From an uncultured Clostridia bacterium (GTDB taxonomy: Bacteria > Bacillota > Clostridia > TANB77 > CAG-508), in assembly GCA_948934525.1 (NCBI GenBank), contig CAQZSK010000007.1, positions 14,565-78,564 of the forward strand: a stretch of 64,000 nt of DNA. The letters are read 5' to 3'. The notes beneath the pieces were generated by a model. The model made no database searches. It had not been told where the DNA came from and was given only the letters and a program-made list of their open reading frames with translations. Position numbers and translations under genes: made by a program. Shown one piece after another: positions 54,056-61,454 of the stretch. Within the stretch, counting starts at the first letter, position 1. The number at the start of each line of letters is the position of its first letter.

Positions 54056-54673
54056 ATGTTAGCATATGTCAAAGGAACTTTGGAAATCAAAACAAAAGGA
54101 TATATTGTGGTAGAAGCAAATGAAATAGGATATAAAATATTTATGCCAGAATCTACAATAGAAAAATTGGGAAACATTGGGGAACAAATTAAGATTTTTA
54201 CATTTATGAGAGTAAGAGAAGATGATGTTAGCTTATATGGCTTTTTGACAAATGAAGAGTTAAGAATGTTTGAGCTATTATTAAGCGTTAGTGGTATTGG
54301 GGCAAAGGGAGCCTTAACAATTTTATCCAATATAACACCATCTGGATTTGCTTTAGCAGTCATAGCAAATGATGTAGGAATGTTAAAAAAATTACCAGGA
54401 ATTGGTCCTAAAACAGCACAAAGAACTATTTTAGAATTAAAAGATAAATTAAAGAAAGAACAAGAAATTGCAGTAACAACAGAAGATGAAGAAAGTTCTT
54501 TCCAAGAAGCAATATTAGAAGATGAAAAAGTATCAGAAGCAGTAAGTGCTTTGCAGGTATTAGGATATAGTAGAAAAGAAATTGCAGGAGCTTTAGAGAA
54601 AATAGATATGAAGTCTTTAAGTGTGGAAGATATTATTCGTAAAGGATTAGGAAATTTAGCATGTCGCACTTAG
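54056..54673 (+). CDS. ruvA: Holliday junction branch migration protein RuvA
   Basis: 205 residues. N-terminal OB domain (LAYVKGTLEIKTKGYIVVEA), tandem HhH (LLSVSGIGAKGALTIL and KKLPGIGPKTAQRTILELK) and the C-terminal RuvB-binding helices (SEAVSALQVLGYSRKEIAGA). It binds the four-way junction and loads RuvB. ATG 54056 follows GAGGAG. The last residues (LACRT) and the stop come from the repeat beginning at 54662, so the natural C-terminus has been altered. ruvB does not follow; rarA does. Confidence 0.93.
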   Translation: MLAYVKGTLEIKTKGYIVVEANEIGYKIFMPESTIEKLGNIGEQIKIFTFMRVREDDVSLYGFLTNEELRMFELLLSVSGIGAKGALTILSNITPSGFALAVIANDVGMLKKLPGIGPKTAQRTILELKDKLKKEQEIAVTTEDEESSFQEAILEDEKVSEAVSALQVLGYSRKEIAGALEKIDMKSLSVEDIIRKGLGNLACRT

Positions 54674-54777
54674 GGACGTTAAGTCAGATGTGTGAAGAGA
54701 TGCGAGCTACAGATGATTTATGCGATGGAACGCAGTGAAATGTATAGTTAGTGCGATATCTGTCCCTAAGTGAGACA
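54662..54777. repeat. 116-bp element with 16-bp terminal inverted repeats
   Basis: TGTCGCACTTAGGGAC (54662-54677) and GTCCCTAAGTGAGACA (54762-54777) are inverted copies with one mismatch. The core (54683-54760) is related to the repeat at 39282-39375. It begins inside the ruvA coding end. The same terminal sequence recurs at 61385. MITE- or REP-like; no transposase nearby. Confidence 0.75.
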
Positions 54778-54790
54778 AAAGGAGAGAAAC

Positions 54791-56038
54791 ATGGATTTAA
54801 GTAAGCCATTAGCTTATAGGATGAGCCCAAAAACATTAGATGATTATGTTGGGCAAGAACATATATTAGGAAAAGATAAAATTTTATATCGTACAATTAA
54901 GGCAGATAGGTTATCTAGTATTATTTTATGGGGGCCGCCAGGATGTGGTAAGACCTCTTTGGCAAGGGTAATTAGTAATACTACGAAATATAAGTTTATT
55001 AAAATTAATGCTGTTACTTCAGGGGTAGCAGATATTAAGAATGCAGTAGAAACAGCACAAAATGTTTTATTAAACCCATCAGGAAAGTGTATTTTATTTA
55101 TTGATGAGATTCATCGTTTTAATAAATTACAACAAGATGCTTTACTTCCTTTTGTGGAAAATGGAACTGTTATTCTGATTGGAGCAACAACTGAAAATCC
55201 ATATTTTGAAGTCAATAAGGCTTTGATTTCGAGATCTATGGTCTTTCATTTACAACCATTAACAGATGAAGATATTTTCCATGTATTAAAGAAGTCTTTA
55301 ACATCTCCTGAAGGTTTAGCGAGTTATACAATAGAGGTAGAAGATAGTACGTTGCAAAAATTAGCCCAAACTTCTAATGGAGATGTAAGAACAGCATTAA
55401 ATGGATTAGAAGTAGCAGTTCTTACGACACAGATGAATGAAAAAGGTAATATAGTACTTACTGATGAGATTGTCAAGGAATGTGTACAAACTAGAAAAGC
55501 TGTATTTGATAAAAGTGGAGATAGTCATTATGATAATATTAGTGCTTTTATCAAATCTATGCGTGGAACTGACCCAGATGCAGCACTTTTTTATTTAGCA
55601 AGAGCGCTAAATGCGGGAGAGGACCCTGTATTTATGGCAAGAAGAATTGTAATTGCAGCAGCTGAAGATGTAGGAATGGCAAATCCCAATGCATTAGTAG
55701 TGGCAACTTCAGCAATGCAAGCAGTCACTATGGTGGGAATGCCAGAAGCAAGAATTATTTTAGCAGAGGCAGCAGTATATGTAGCAACTTCTAAAAAATC
55801 AAATGCTTCTTATTTGGGAATTAATAAGGCTTTAGAGGATGTAGCTAATAAAGATACAGGAACCATTCCAATGCATATTAGAAACGCACCAGCAGAAGGG
55901 ATGAAGAAGGAAGGATATGGAGCAGGATATAAATATCCTCATGATTATCCAATGCATTGGGTAGAACAACAATATTTGCCAGATAAAATGATAGGTACAA
56001 AGTATTATATTCCAGATGATACAATAGAATATAAATGA
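54791..56038 (+). CDS. rarA: Replication-associated recombination protein A (MgsA/RarA, AAA+ ATPase)
   Basis: 415 residues. Clamp-loader-like AAA+: [11 protein letters not shown], Walker [14 protein letters not shown], Walker [21 protein letters not shown], sensor [13 protein letters not shown] and the C-terminal tetramerisation domain ending [19 protein letters not shown]. RarA works at stalled forks. The Met at 54791 behind AAAGGAGAG is chosen over an in-frame ATG at 54770, which is still in the repeat. Confidence 0.94.
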   Translation: MDLSKPLAYRMSPKTLDDYVGQEHILGKDKILYRTIKADRLSSIILWGPPGCGKTSLARVISNTTKYKFIKINAVTSGVADIKNAVETAQNVLLNPSGKCILFIDEIHRFNKLQQDALLPFVENGTVILIGATTENPYFEVNKALISRSMVFHLQPLTDEDIFHVLKKSLTSPEGLASYTIEVEDSTLQKLAQTSNGDVRTALNGLEVAVLTTQMNEKGNIVLTDEIVKECVQTRKAVFDKSGDSHYDNISAFIKSMRGTDPDAALFYLARALNAGEDPVFMARRIVIAAAEDVGMANPNALVVATSAMQAVTMVGMPEARIILAEAAVYVATSKKSNASYLGINKALEDVANKDTGTIPMHIRNAPAEGMKKEGYGAGYKYPHDYPMHWVEQQYLPDKMIGTKYYIPDDTIEYK

Positions 56039-56082
56039 ATATTTTATTGTTTTTATGATTAATAATCTTAGACAAGTTAAAA

Positions 56083-56124
56083 GAGAATAGAGACTCTAGT
56101 GTAAAACTAAAGTCTCTATTCTTT
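56083..56124 (+). terminator. Terminator after rarA
   Basis: AGAATAGAGACT..TAG / CTA..AGTCTCTATTCT hairpin followed by TTTT. Confidence 0.8.
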
Positions 56125-56167
56125 TGCTAATCCCTTTTAAGTAAAAAATACTTAAGGGAAGGAGCTG

Positions 56168-56500
56168 TTATGGGTTGCCGTGGATCTTATCCGAATCACT
56201 TTTCTTGGGCTTGACATAACGACGCCTTTTAGAGGTTTGCCCACTTTTCCTAGTAGGATAGATGCGGGAAGGACCAGATAAGGTAATGTCGCTACGACAA
56301 GAAACATCCAAAAAGAAAAGATCAGAGGAATCAGCATCCCTGCTGACGCCATTGAGAAAATCAAGGGCGGCAGCACGCTCACTTTCAGGCAGGTAGTCAA
56401 TAGAAGAACAGACTTCTTCTTGCTGGGCATAGTATTCTGCCAACATAGCATCCTCCTGCATTGTGATAGCTGTCAACGTGTTCATAGGGTTAGAACTCAT
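56168..56500 (-). CDS. Hypothetical protein of atypical composition
   Basis: 110 residues. The ATG at 56500 follows AAAGGAG by 9 bases. The N-terminal half is acidic (MQEDAMLAEYYAQQEEVCSS, LPESERAAALDFLNGVSRDA) and the C-terminal third strongly basic (RKSGQTSKRRRYVKPKKSDS). The region is visibly more GC-rich and uses codons such as GCC, CGG and AGC unlike its neighbours, suggesting recent transfer. No family recognised. A frame of 99 codons on the same strand overlaps it but lacks a ribosome site. Confidence 0.6.
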   Translation of the reverse strand: MSSNPMNTLTAITMQEDAMLAEYYAQQEEVCSSIDYLPESERAAALDFLNGVSRDADSSDLFFLDVSCRSDITLSGPSRIYPTRKSGQTSKRRRYVKPKKSDSDKIHGNP

Positions 56501-56578
56501 GAGCAAACGCTCCTTTCAAAAAGATGTAATACTATTATAACATTATAAAGGGGAAGCGTCAAGTTTAGAAAACAAGAA

Positions 56579-56614
56579 AAAAAGCCAATTTCTTAAGAAA
56601 TCAGCTTTTTTCTG
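56579..56614 (-). terminator. Terminator of the SPFH-NfeD operon
   Basis: On the minus strand GCTGATTTCTT / AAGAAATTGGC, then a T run, just after the SPFH gene stop. Confidence 0.7.
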
Positions 56615-56618
56615 TATT

Positions 56619-57527
56619 TTATTTATCACTTTTTTTATCTTTAAATATTTCTGAAACACTACCTAAACTACTTAGTGCTTTAGTTGCTTCAAAAGGAATA
56701 AATATCTTATTTGCATCACCTTGAGCAACTTCTTTTAATGTTTCTAAAGATTTTAATTGTACTAACTTTTCATCAGGTTTTGATTTCATCATAGCATCAT
56801 AGACTAAGTGAATTTCTTCTGCCTTGGCCTCAGCAACTTTCTTAATTGCTTCAGCTTCACCAGTTGCACGTCTTATTTTTGCTTCTTTATCAGCTTCAGC
56901 TTCTAAAATAGCAGCTTCCTTTTTACCTTCTGCAAGGGTAACTGCAGATTGTCTTTCACCTTCTGCTTGAAGAATTAAAGCTCTTTTATTTCTTTCTGCA
57001 TTCATTTGTTTTTCCATAGCATCACGAATGTCTGCTGGTGGAGTTATATCTTTAATTTCAACTCGATCTACTTTACAGCCCCATTGATCAGTTGCTTCAT
57101 CTAAGATAACTCTTAATTTATCATTGATAGCATCACGAGAACTGAATGTATCATCTAAGTCCATTTTACCAACAATATCACGAATAGTGGTAATAGCTAA
57201 ATATTCAATACCTTTTTTTAAACTTTGAATTTCATAAACTGCTTTAGCAGGATCTGTTACTCTGTAGAAAACTACAGTATCAATAGTAATAGTAACATTG
57301 TCTTGTGTAATAACACCTTGTGGTGGAATATCCATCGTTTGTTGCTTTAAACTTACTACGCTACGAACATGGTCAACAAATGGAATAATAATGGTAAGAC
57401 CAGCATCAGCTACTTTATGAAACTTACCAAGTCTTTCTATAATGTATACTTCAGATTGTTTTACTATTTTAATTGTATTAAATGCAATAATTAAAATAAT
57501 AACTAATATGGCTAATAAAATCCACAT
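56619..57527 (-). CDS. SPFH/Band 7 (stomatin/QmcA-type) membrane protein
   Basis: 302 residues. One N-terminal membrane segment (WILLAILVIILIIAFNTI), the Band 7 domain (VYIIERLGKFHKVADAGLTI, QGVITQDNVTITIDTVVFYR) and a long helical stretch rich in Ala/Glu (AEGERQSAVTLAEGKKEAAI) that drives oligomer formation. SPFH proteins form membrane microdomains. NfeD lies directly upstream in the same operon, the usual stomatin-NfeD pair. Confidence 0.93.
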   Translation of the reverse strand: MWILLAILVIILIIAFNTIKIVKQSEVYIIERLGKFHKVADAGLTIIIPFVDHVRSVVSLKQQTMDIPPQGVITQDNVTITIDTVVFYRVTDPAKAVYEIQSLKKGIEYLAITTIRDIVGKMDLDDTFSSRDAINDKLRVILDEATDQWGCKVDRVEIKDITPPADIRDAMEKQMNAERNKRALILQAEGERQSAVTLAEGKKEAAILEAEADKEAKIRRATGEAEAIKKVAEAKAEEIHLVYDAMMKSKPDEKLVQLKSLETLKEVAQGDANKIFIPFEATKALSSLGSVSEIFKDKKSDK

Positions 57528-57573
57528 AAAAATTTCCTCCTCTTATTTTATATATAAATATTAATAACATAAA

Positions 57574-58026
57574 TTAAACAGTTTCTTCTATAGGTTTAGC
57601 GGCCTTAGCAGATACAACAGCTTTTACGCCATCAATTGCTAAAACAAATACTTCTGTATCTTTTGGGATAATTTCTTCACTTTGACATTTAGCAGACCAA
57701 ACTTGACCATCTACCTTGATTTGGCCAGAACCTAAAGTAGGGTTGATATCTTGTAAAACAATAGCTTTTTTACCAACAATGGCAAAAGCATTTGTTATAA
57801 TGGTTTTACTTTTCTTTTCTAATTTTTTAGCAAGTGGTCTAGTAAAGAAAATAAATACAGCTGAAGAAATAACAAACACAGTAGTTTGAATAATAATATT
57901 ATCTGTCAAGAAACTTGTAATCATACCACAGAAACTACCAGCACTTAACCAAATAATTAAAAATCCTGGAGTGATAATTTCTGCAACCGCAAAAATACCA
58001 ATTAAAAGTAACCAAATAGTCCACAT
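57574..58026 (-). CDS. NfeD family membrane protein
   Basis: 150 residues. Two to three N-terminal membrane helices (WTIWLLLIGIFAVAEIITPG, FVISSAVFIFFTRPLAKKL) and a C-terminal OB-fold (GKKAIVLQDINPTLGSGQIK, VDGQVWSAKC). It lacks the protease domain of long NfeD. The Met at 58026 is preferred, with GGAG 10 bases upstream, over a TTG at 58035 that abuts the ribosome site. It is encoded just before the SPFH partner. Confidence 0.9.
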   Translation of the reverse strand: MWTIWLLLIGIFAVAEIITPGFLIIWLSAGSFCGMITSFLTDNIIIQTTVFVISSAVFIFFTRPLAKKLEKKSKTIITNAFAIVGKKAIVLQDINPTLGSGQIKVDGQVWSAKCQSEEIIPKDTEVFVLAIDGVKAVVSAKAAKPIEETV

Positions 58027-58209
58027 AGAAATCAATCTCCTTTTTATAAGTTTACAATTTCGCTAGACTCAATTGTATCAATTATCCGTATAGTTGCTTT
58101 GCTCCTTACAGCTAATTGAATTTTCTTAACAACAATTCTATTATACTATATTCTAGAACAAATTGGAATATGTTTTGGAAAAAAATGTCGAGGAATGCCA
58201 AAAAACAAC

Positions 58210-58226
58210 ATGACATATATTGATAT
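58210..58226 (+). promoter_or_regulatory. Upstream motif shared by the two pilin-FGE genes
   Basis: ATGACATATATTGATAT; 15 of 17 bases match the minus strand at 38123-38139. About 80 bases before the start codon here. Confidence 0.4.
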
Positions 58227-58304
58227 AAAAGTAAAAAGAAGGTAGATACTAAAAACAAAGGAAAGATAACAAGAAACAAAAAGAAAAAAAGAGGGCATAG
58301 AAAT

Positions 58305-59600
58305 ATGACCAATAAAAATAGATGGAACAACAAAGGTGTCACATTAGGTGCTTTAGTGGTAACCATCGTGGTACTTTTAATATTAGCAGGTATTACAATT
58401 ACTTATGTAATGGGAGATAATAGTATAATAAAAAAGGCACAAGAGGCAAAGAATAAAACAGAAGATGCTATTCAAAAAGAACAAAATGAAATAGGAGAAT
58501 TAGCAAATTTATTAAAAGAAGAATACAATAATGGAACAGGTGGCGGAGAAATAAATCCACCAACACCAGATAAATTACAAAAAGGGGAATTAGTAAAGAC
58601 AGATAAAGAAGAATATACAGATGAAAATGGGGACAAAGCACCAATTCCAGGTGGATTTTGTGTGGTAGAAGATAGTAAGGATAATCCAGAGGATAAAAAT
58701 ACAGTAATAAATGGGCTTGTTATTTCAGATGTAGCAGGAGATGATTTAGATAATAGCAAACATGGTAATCAATTTGTATGGATACCTGTACCAGATTATA
58801 GTAAGTTTCATTTAATAGAGGGATATTCTAAAAATAATCTGCAGATATTCTTAAGTATAGATTCTAATCCAGCTAGAGAAGCAGGAAATACTTTAGCAGC
58901 TGGTTCACCAGGTAAGCCAAATGCTACTAATAGTGTAGCAGGAACAGCTGAAAGTATCGCTATGTATAAGAGTGTAAAAGATAACAAGGGATTCTATATT
59001 GCTAGGTTTGAAGCTGGAATAGCAGGGACAACAGCTTCTACAATAACCAATGATACAAATAAACAAACACAAGATGGAAGTATTAAGCCAGTGAGTCAAA
59101 AAGGAGTAGGTGTATGGAACTTCATTCCTTGGGGTGGAACTAAATCAGTAGAGGCATCAGATAATTTATCTGGAAATGATAATGCCAATGGAGTAGTAAA
59201 AGTTGCAAGGAGTATGTATCCAGCAAGTGATACAATTCACAAGGTAACTAGTATTTTATGTTATGGTGTGCAATGGGATGCAGTACTCAATTTTATAGAT
59301 TCCAATTATGAAAGTGGAAACGCAACAGGATATGTAAAAGATAGTACAGGAATGGGAAATTATACAAAAAGTATTGCAACGACAGGAAGTAACATAGCCT
59401 ATCAACAAAAGCATATCTATGATATGGCTGGGAATGTAGTAGAGTGGACTATGGAAGCCTATAGCACCGACGTTCGAGTGGGGCGTGGCGGCTACTACCT
59501 CTCCTCTGGTGGGAACAGTATTCCAGTTTCGTATCGCTCCTACTACTATCCTGACAACAGTGACGCCCTCATCGGTTTTCGCCCAGCTTTATATTTGTAG
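58305..59600 (+). CDS. Pilin-like protein with C-terminal FGE/C-type-lectin domain, candidate DGR target
   Basis: 431 residues, paralogue of the gene at 36784-38038. Intact N-terminus: NNKGVTLGALVVTIVVLLIL then AGITITYVMGDNSIIKKAQE, the shared helix KNKTEDAIQKEQNEIGELAN and a Gly/Pro linker. The FGE-like domain shows NQFVWIPVPDYSKF, NKGFYIARFEAG, VQWDAVLNFID and YDMAGNVVEWTME, and ends GRGGYYLSSGG .. IGFRPALYL. FGE catalytic Cys residues are not evident, so a binding fold is likely. The last 130 bases are sharply GC-rich. Weak ribosome site (AAAAAGAGGGC). Confidence 0.82.
   Translation: MTNKNRWNNKGVTLGALVVTIVVLLILAGITITYVMGDNSIIKKAQEAKNKTEDAIQKEQNEIGELANLLKEEYNNGTGGGEINPPTPDKLQKGELVKTDKEEYTDENGDKAPIPGGFCVVEDSKDNPEDKNTVINGLVISDVAGDDLDNSKHGNQFVWIPVPDYSKFHLIEGYSKNNLQIFLSIDSNPAREAGNTLAAGSPGKPNATNSVAGTAESIAMYKSVKDNKGFYIARFEAGIAGTTASTITNDTNKQTQDGSIKPVSQKGVGVWNFIPWGGTKSVEASDNLSGNDNANGVVKVARSMYPASDTIHKVTSILCYGVQWDAVLNFIDSNYESGNATGYVKDSTGMGNYTKSIATTGSNIAYQQKHIYDMAGNVVEWTMEAYSTDVRVGRGGYYLSSGGNSIPVSYRSYYYPDNSDALIGFRPALYL
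59461..59600 (+). repeat. Putative DGR variable region of the second pilin-FGE gene
   Basis: GC-rich 3' end with many TAC, GGC, TCC and GAC codons in an otherwise AT-rich gene; aligns with the tail of the paralogue only at framework residues (RGG-Y, Y-P, FRP-LY). Confidence 0.6.
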
Positions 59601-59686
59601 CCCTGAGCCCTTTAAGAAATTGAGGCTCTTAAGGGGGAAAATACTAGAATAAGGGAAGAATAATTGAATATGAAAACACAAGCTTT

Positions 59687-59775
59687 CATAGCGAGTTTAC
59701 ACGCTATGTTTGGCAATTTCAAAAGGGACGCAAGACACTTTTGAAATTGCCATCAACTAGCGTTGGCAGGCGCTA
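59687..59775. repeat. Three-hairpin structured intergenic element
   Basis: CATAGCG/CGCTATG (59687-59708), a perfect 14-bp stem GGCAATTTCAAAAG / CTTTTGAAATTGCC with a 12-base loop (59712-59751), then TAGCG/CGCTA (59758-59775). The two outer hairpins share the TAGCG stem. It could be an RNA element, or a palindromic mobile repeat. The rest of 59601-59950 is AT-rich with no gene seen. Confidence 0.6.
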
Positions 59776-59956
59776 TTGTTGTGCCTAAAATTTATAAAGC
59801 AAATTCAAATAAAAGAAAAATTCCATTGTTATATAAATATTATCTTACTTATATTATCAAAGAAAATATGATTTATATTTCAGATATTTTAAATTCTAAA
59901 AAATATTCCAATAAGACGAAGGGGGATAAAAATAAATAGAAAATAGAGTTTAACTC

Positions 59957-59985
59957 TTGCGCATATTTCAAAAAAGTGTTACAAT
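59957..59985 (+). promoter_or_regulatory. Promoter of the pheST leader
   Basis: TTGCGC, 17-base spacer, TACAAT (59980-59985). Confidence 0.6.
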
Positions 59986-59991
59986 ATAAAA

Positions 59992-60245
59992 AGTTTGAAT
60001 AAAAACCAAGAAAAAAGCAAAGTAAGTAAAAGAAAATTTGAAACAGAGAAATAAACAATTAGCTGAGAGTTTATGATCAAAGATTTTACTGAAATTTCAC
60101 TTTTTTAGGACTTCTTTTGAAGAAACAAAGTAGGAAGAAGCGTTAGCCACGTTATAGCTATTATGAGATTAGTAAAAACTAATAAAATTAGGTGGTACCA
60201 CGAGTTACTTCGTCCTAAACTAGGATGAAATAGCTCGTTTTTCTT
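59992..60245 (+). ncRNA. T-box leader of pheST
   Basis: The T-box core is AGGTGGTACCACG (60190-60202), where the uncharged tRNA 3' end pairs. It is followed by a terminator with arms 60201-60217 and 60221-60237 and a T tract. Stem I lies upstream; a TTC triplet at 60096-60098 in GAAATTTCAC is a candidate Phe specifier. Uncharged tRNA-Phe should promote read-through into pheS. The 5' boundary is inferred from the promoter. Confidence 0.9.
60201..60245 (+). terminator. T-box terminator
   Basis: 17-base arms CGAGTTACTTCGTCCTA / TAGGATGAAATAGCTCG with loop AAC and a T run. The 5' arm competes with the antiterminator. Confidence 0.88.
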
Positions 60246-60248
60246 TTT

Positions 60249-60305
60249 GTCAGGTTGGGGACGTTCCTTTTTCTGACACTTTTGTCAGTATGGGGACACA
60301 CCTTT
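60249..60305. repeat. REP-like repeat between T-box and pheS
   Basis: GTCAGGTTGGGGACGTTCCT .. CTGACA then TGTCAGTATGGGGACACACC; nearly identical to the left half of the repeat at 21783. Confidence 0.8.
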
Positions 60306-60364
60306 CTAACGTAAGGGTGCCAAGTTATAAAAAAGAAACACCTAAAATAAGAGGAGGAAAACAG

Positions 60365-61384
60365 ATGCAAGAGCAAATTTCACAAATTAAGGAAAAGGCT
60401 TTAGAAGCAATACAAAACGCGAAAGACGCAAAAGAACTAGACGAAGTAAGAGTTCAGTATCTAGGTAAAAAAGGAGAACTTACTTTAATTCTAAGAAGTA
60501 TGGGAGGACTTAGCCCAGAAGAAAGACCAGTTGTAGGAAGTCTAGTAAACCAAGTAAGAGATGAATTAGAAGGAAAAATAGAAGAGGAAGAAAAACACTT
60601 TGCTGATAAAGTGATTGAAGAGAGATTAAAAACAGAAAATATAGATGTAACAGAACCAAGCAAAAAAATGACACTAGGAAGTGTACACCCAATTACGCAA
60701 GTAGTAAATGATGTAAAAGATATTTTTATTGGTATGGGATACCAAATTGCAGATGGACCAGAAGTGGAACTTGCTACTTATAATTTTGATAAATTAAATA
60801 CACCACCAGATCATCCAGCAAGAGATATACAAGATACTTTCTATATTACAGATGATATTGTACTTCGTTCTCAAACATCACCAGTACAAGCCAGAGTTAT
60901 GGAAAGTCAAAAGCCACCAATTAAAATTATATGCCCAGGCGTAGTATATCGTTCAGATAGTGTAGATGCTACACATTCACCAGTATTCCATCAAATAGAG
61001 GGATTAGTTATTGATAAAGATATTTCTATGGCAGATTTAAAAGGAACATTAGAAATGTTTGCTAAGAAATGCTTAGGGGAAAAAACACAAATCAGATTTA
61101 GACCTCATCACTTCCCATTTACAGAACCAAGCGCAGAAGCAGATGTATCTTGCTTTGTATGTGGAGGAAAAGGATGTAGAGTATGTAAAGGTGAAGGTTG
61201 GATAGAACTTTTAGGATGTGGAATGGTACATCCTAATGTACTTCGCAATTGTGGAATTGATCCAGAAGAATATTCAGGATTTGCTTTTGGATTTGGTGTA
61301 GAGAGAATTGCTATGGCTAAATTTGGCATTGATGATATGAGATTACTATATGAAAATGATGTAAGATTTTTAAAACAATTTTAG
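60365..61384 (+). CDS. pheS: Phenylalanine--tRNA ligase alpha subunit
   Basis: 339 residues. N-terminal coiled coil ([20 protein letters not shown]), class II motifs ([53 protein letters not shown]) and motif 3 ([20 protein letters not shown]). [17 protein letters not shown] stretch marks the Cys-rich variant common in Firmicutes. ATG 60365 follows GAGGAGG; an in-frame ATG at 60290 lies in the repeat. Confidence 0.96.
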   Translation: MQEQISQIKEKALEAIQNAKDAKELDEVRVQYLGKKGELTLILRSMGGLSPEERPVVGSLVNQVRDELEGKIEEEEKHFADKVIEERLKTENIDVTEPSKKMTLGSVHPITQVVNDVKDIFIGMGYQIADGPEVELATYNFDKLNTPPDHPARDIQDTFYITDDIVLRSQTSPVQARVMESQKPPIKIICPGVVYRSDSVDATHSPVFHQIEGLVIDKDISMADLKGTLEMFAKKCLGEKTQIRFRPHHFPFTEPSAEADVSCFVCGGKGCRVCKGEGWIELLGCGMVHPNVLRNCGIDPEEYSGFAFGFGVERIAMAKFGIDDMRLLYENDVRFLKQF

Positions 61385-61435
61385 TGTCGCACTTAGGGAC
61401 ACACGTCGCACTTGGGGACGTTAGTTTGTGCGACA
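61385..61435. repeat. REP-like repeat between pheS and pheT
   Basis: TGTCGCACTTAGGGACACAC then GTCGCACTTGGGGACGTTAG and GTGCGACA; GTCGCAC/GTGCGAC pair as a hairpin. It shares TGTCGCACTTAGGGAC exactly with 54662-54677. Confidence 0.8.
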
Positions 61436-61454
61436 AATGAAGGAGGAAAGTAAA

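Noticed and set aside
56152..56451. 99-codon frame overlapping the GC-rich hypothetical gene
   Set aside because: Same strand but another frame; no ribosome site. The 110-codon frame has AAAGGAG well placed.
59687..59775. Integron attC site
   Set aside because: The hairpins lack the GTTRRRY/RYYYAAC core sites and there is no integrase or cassette array.
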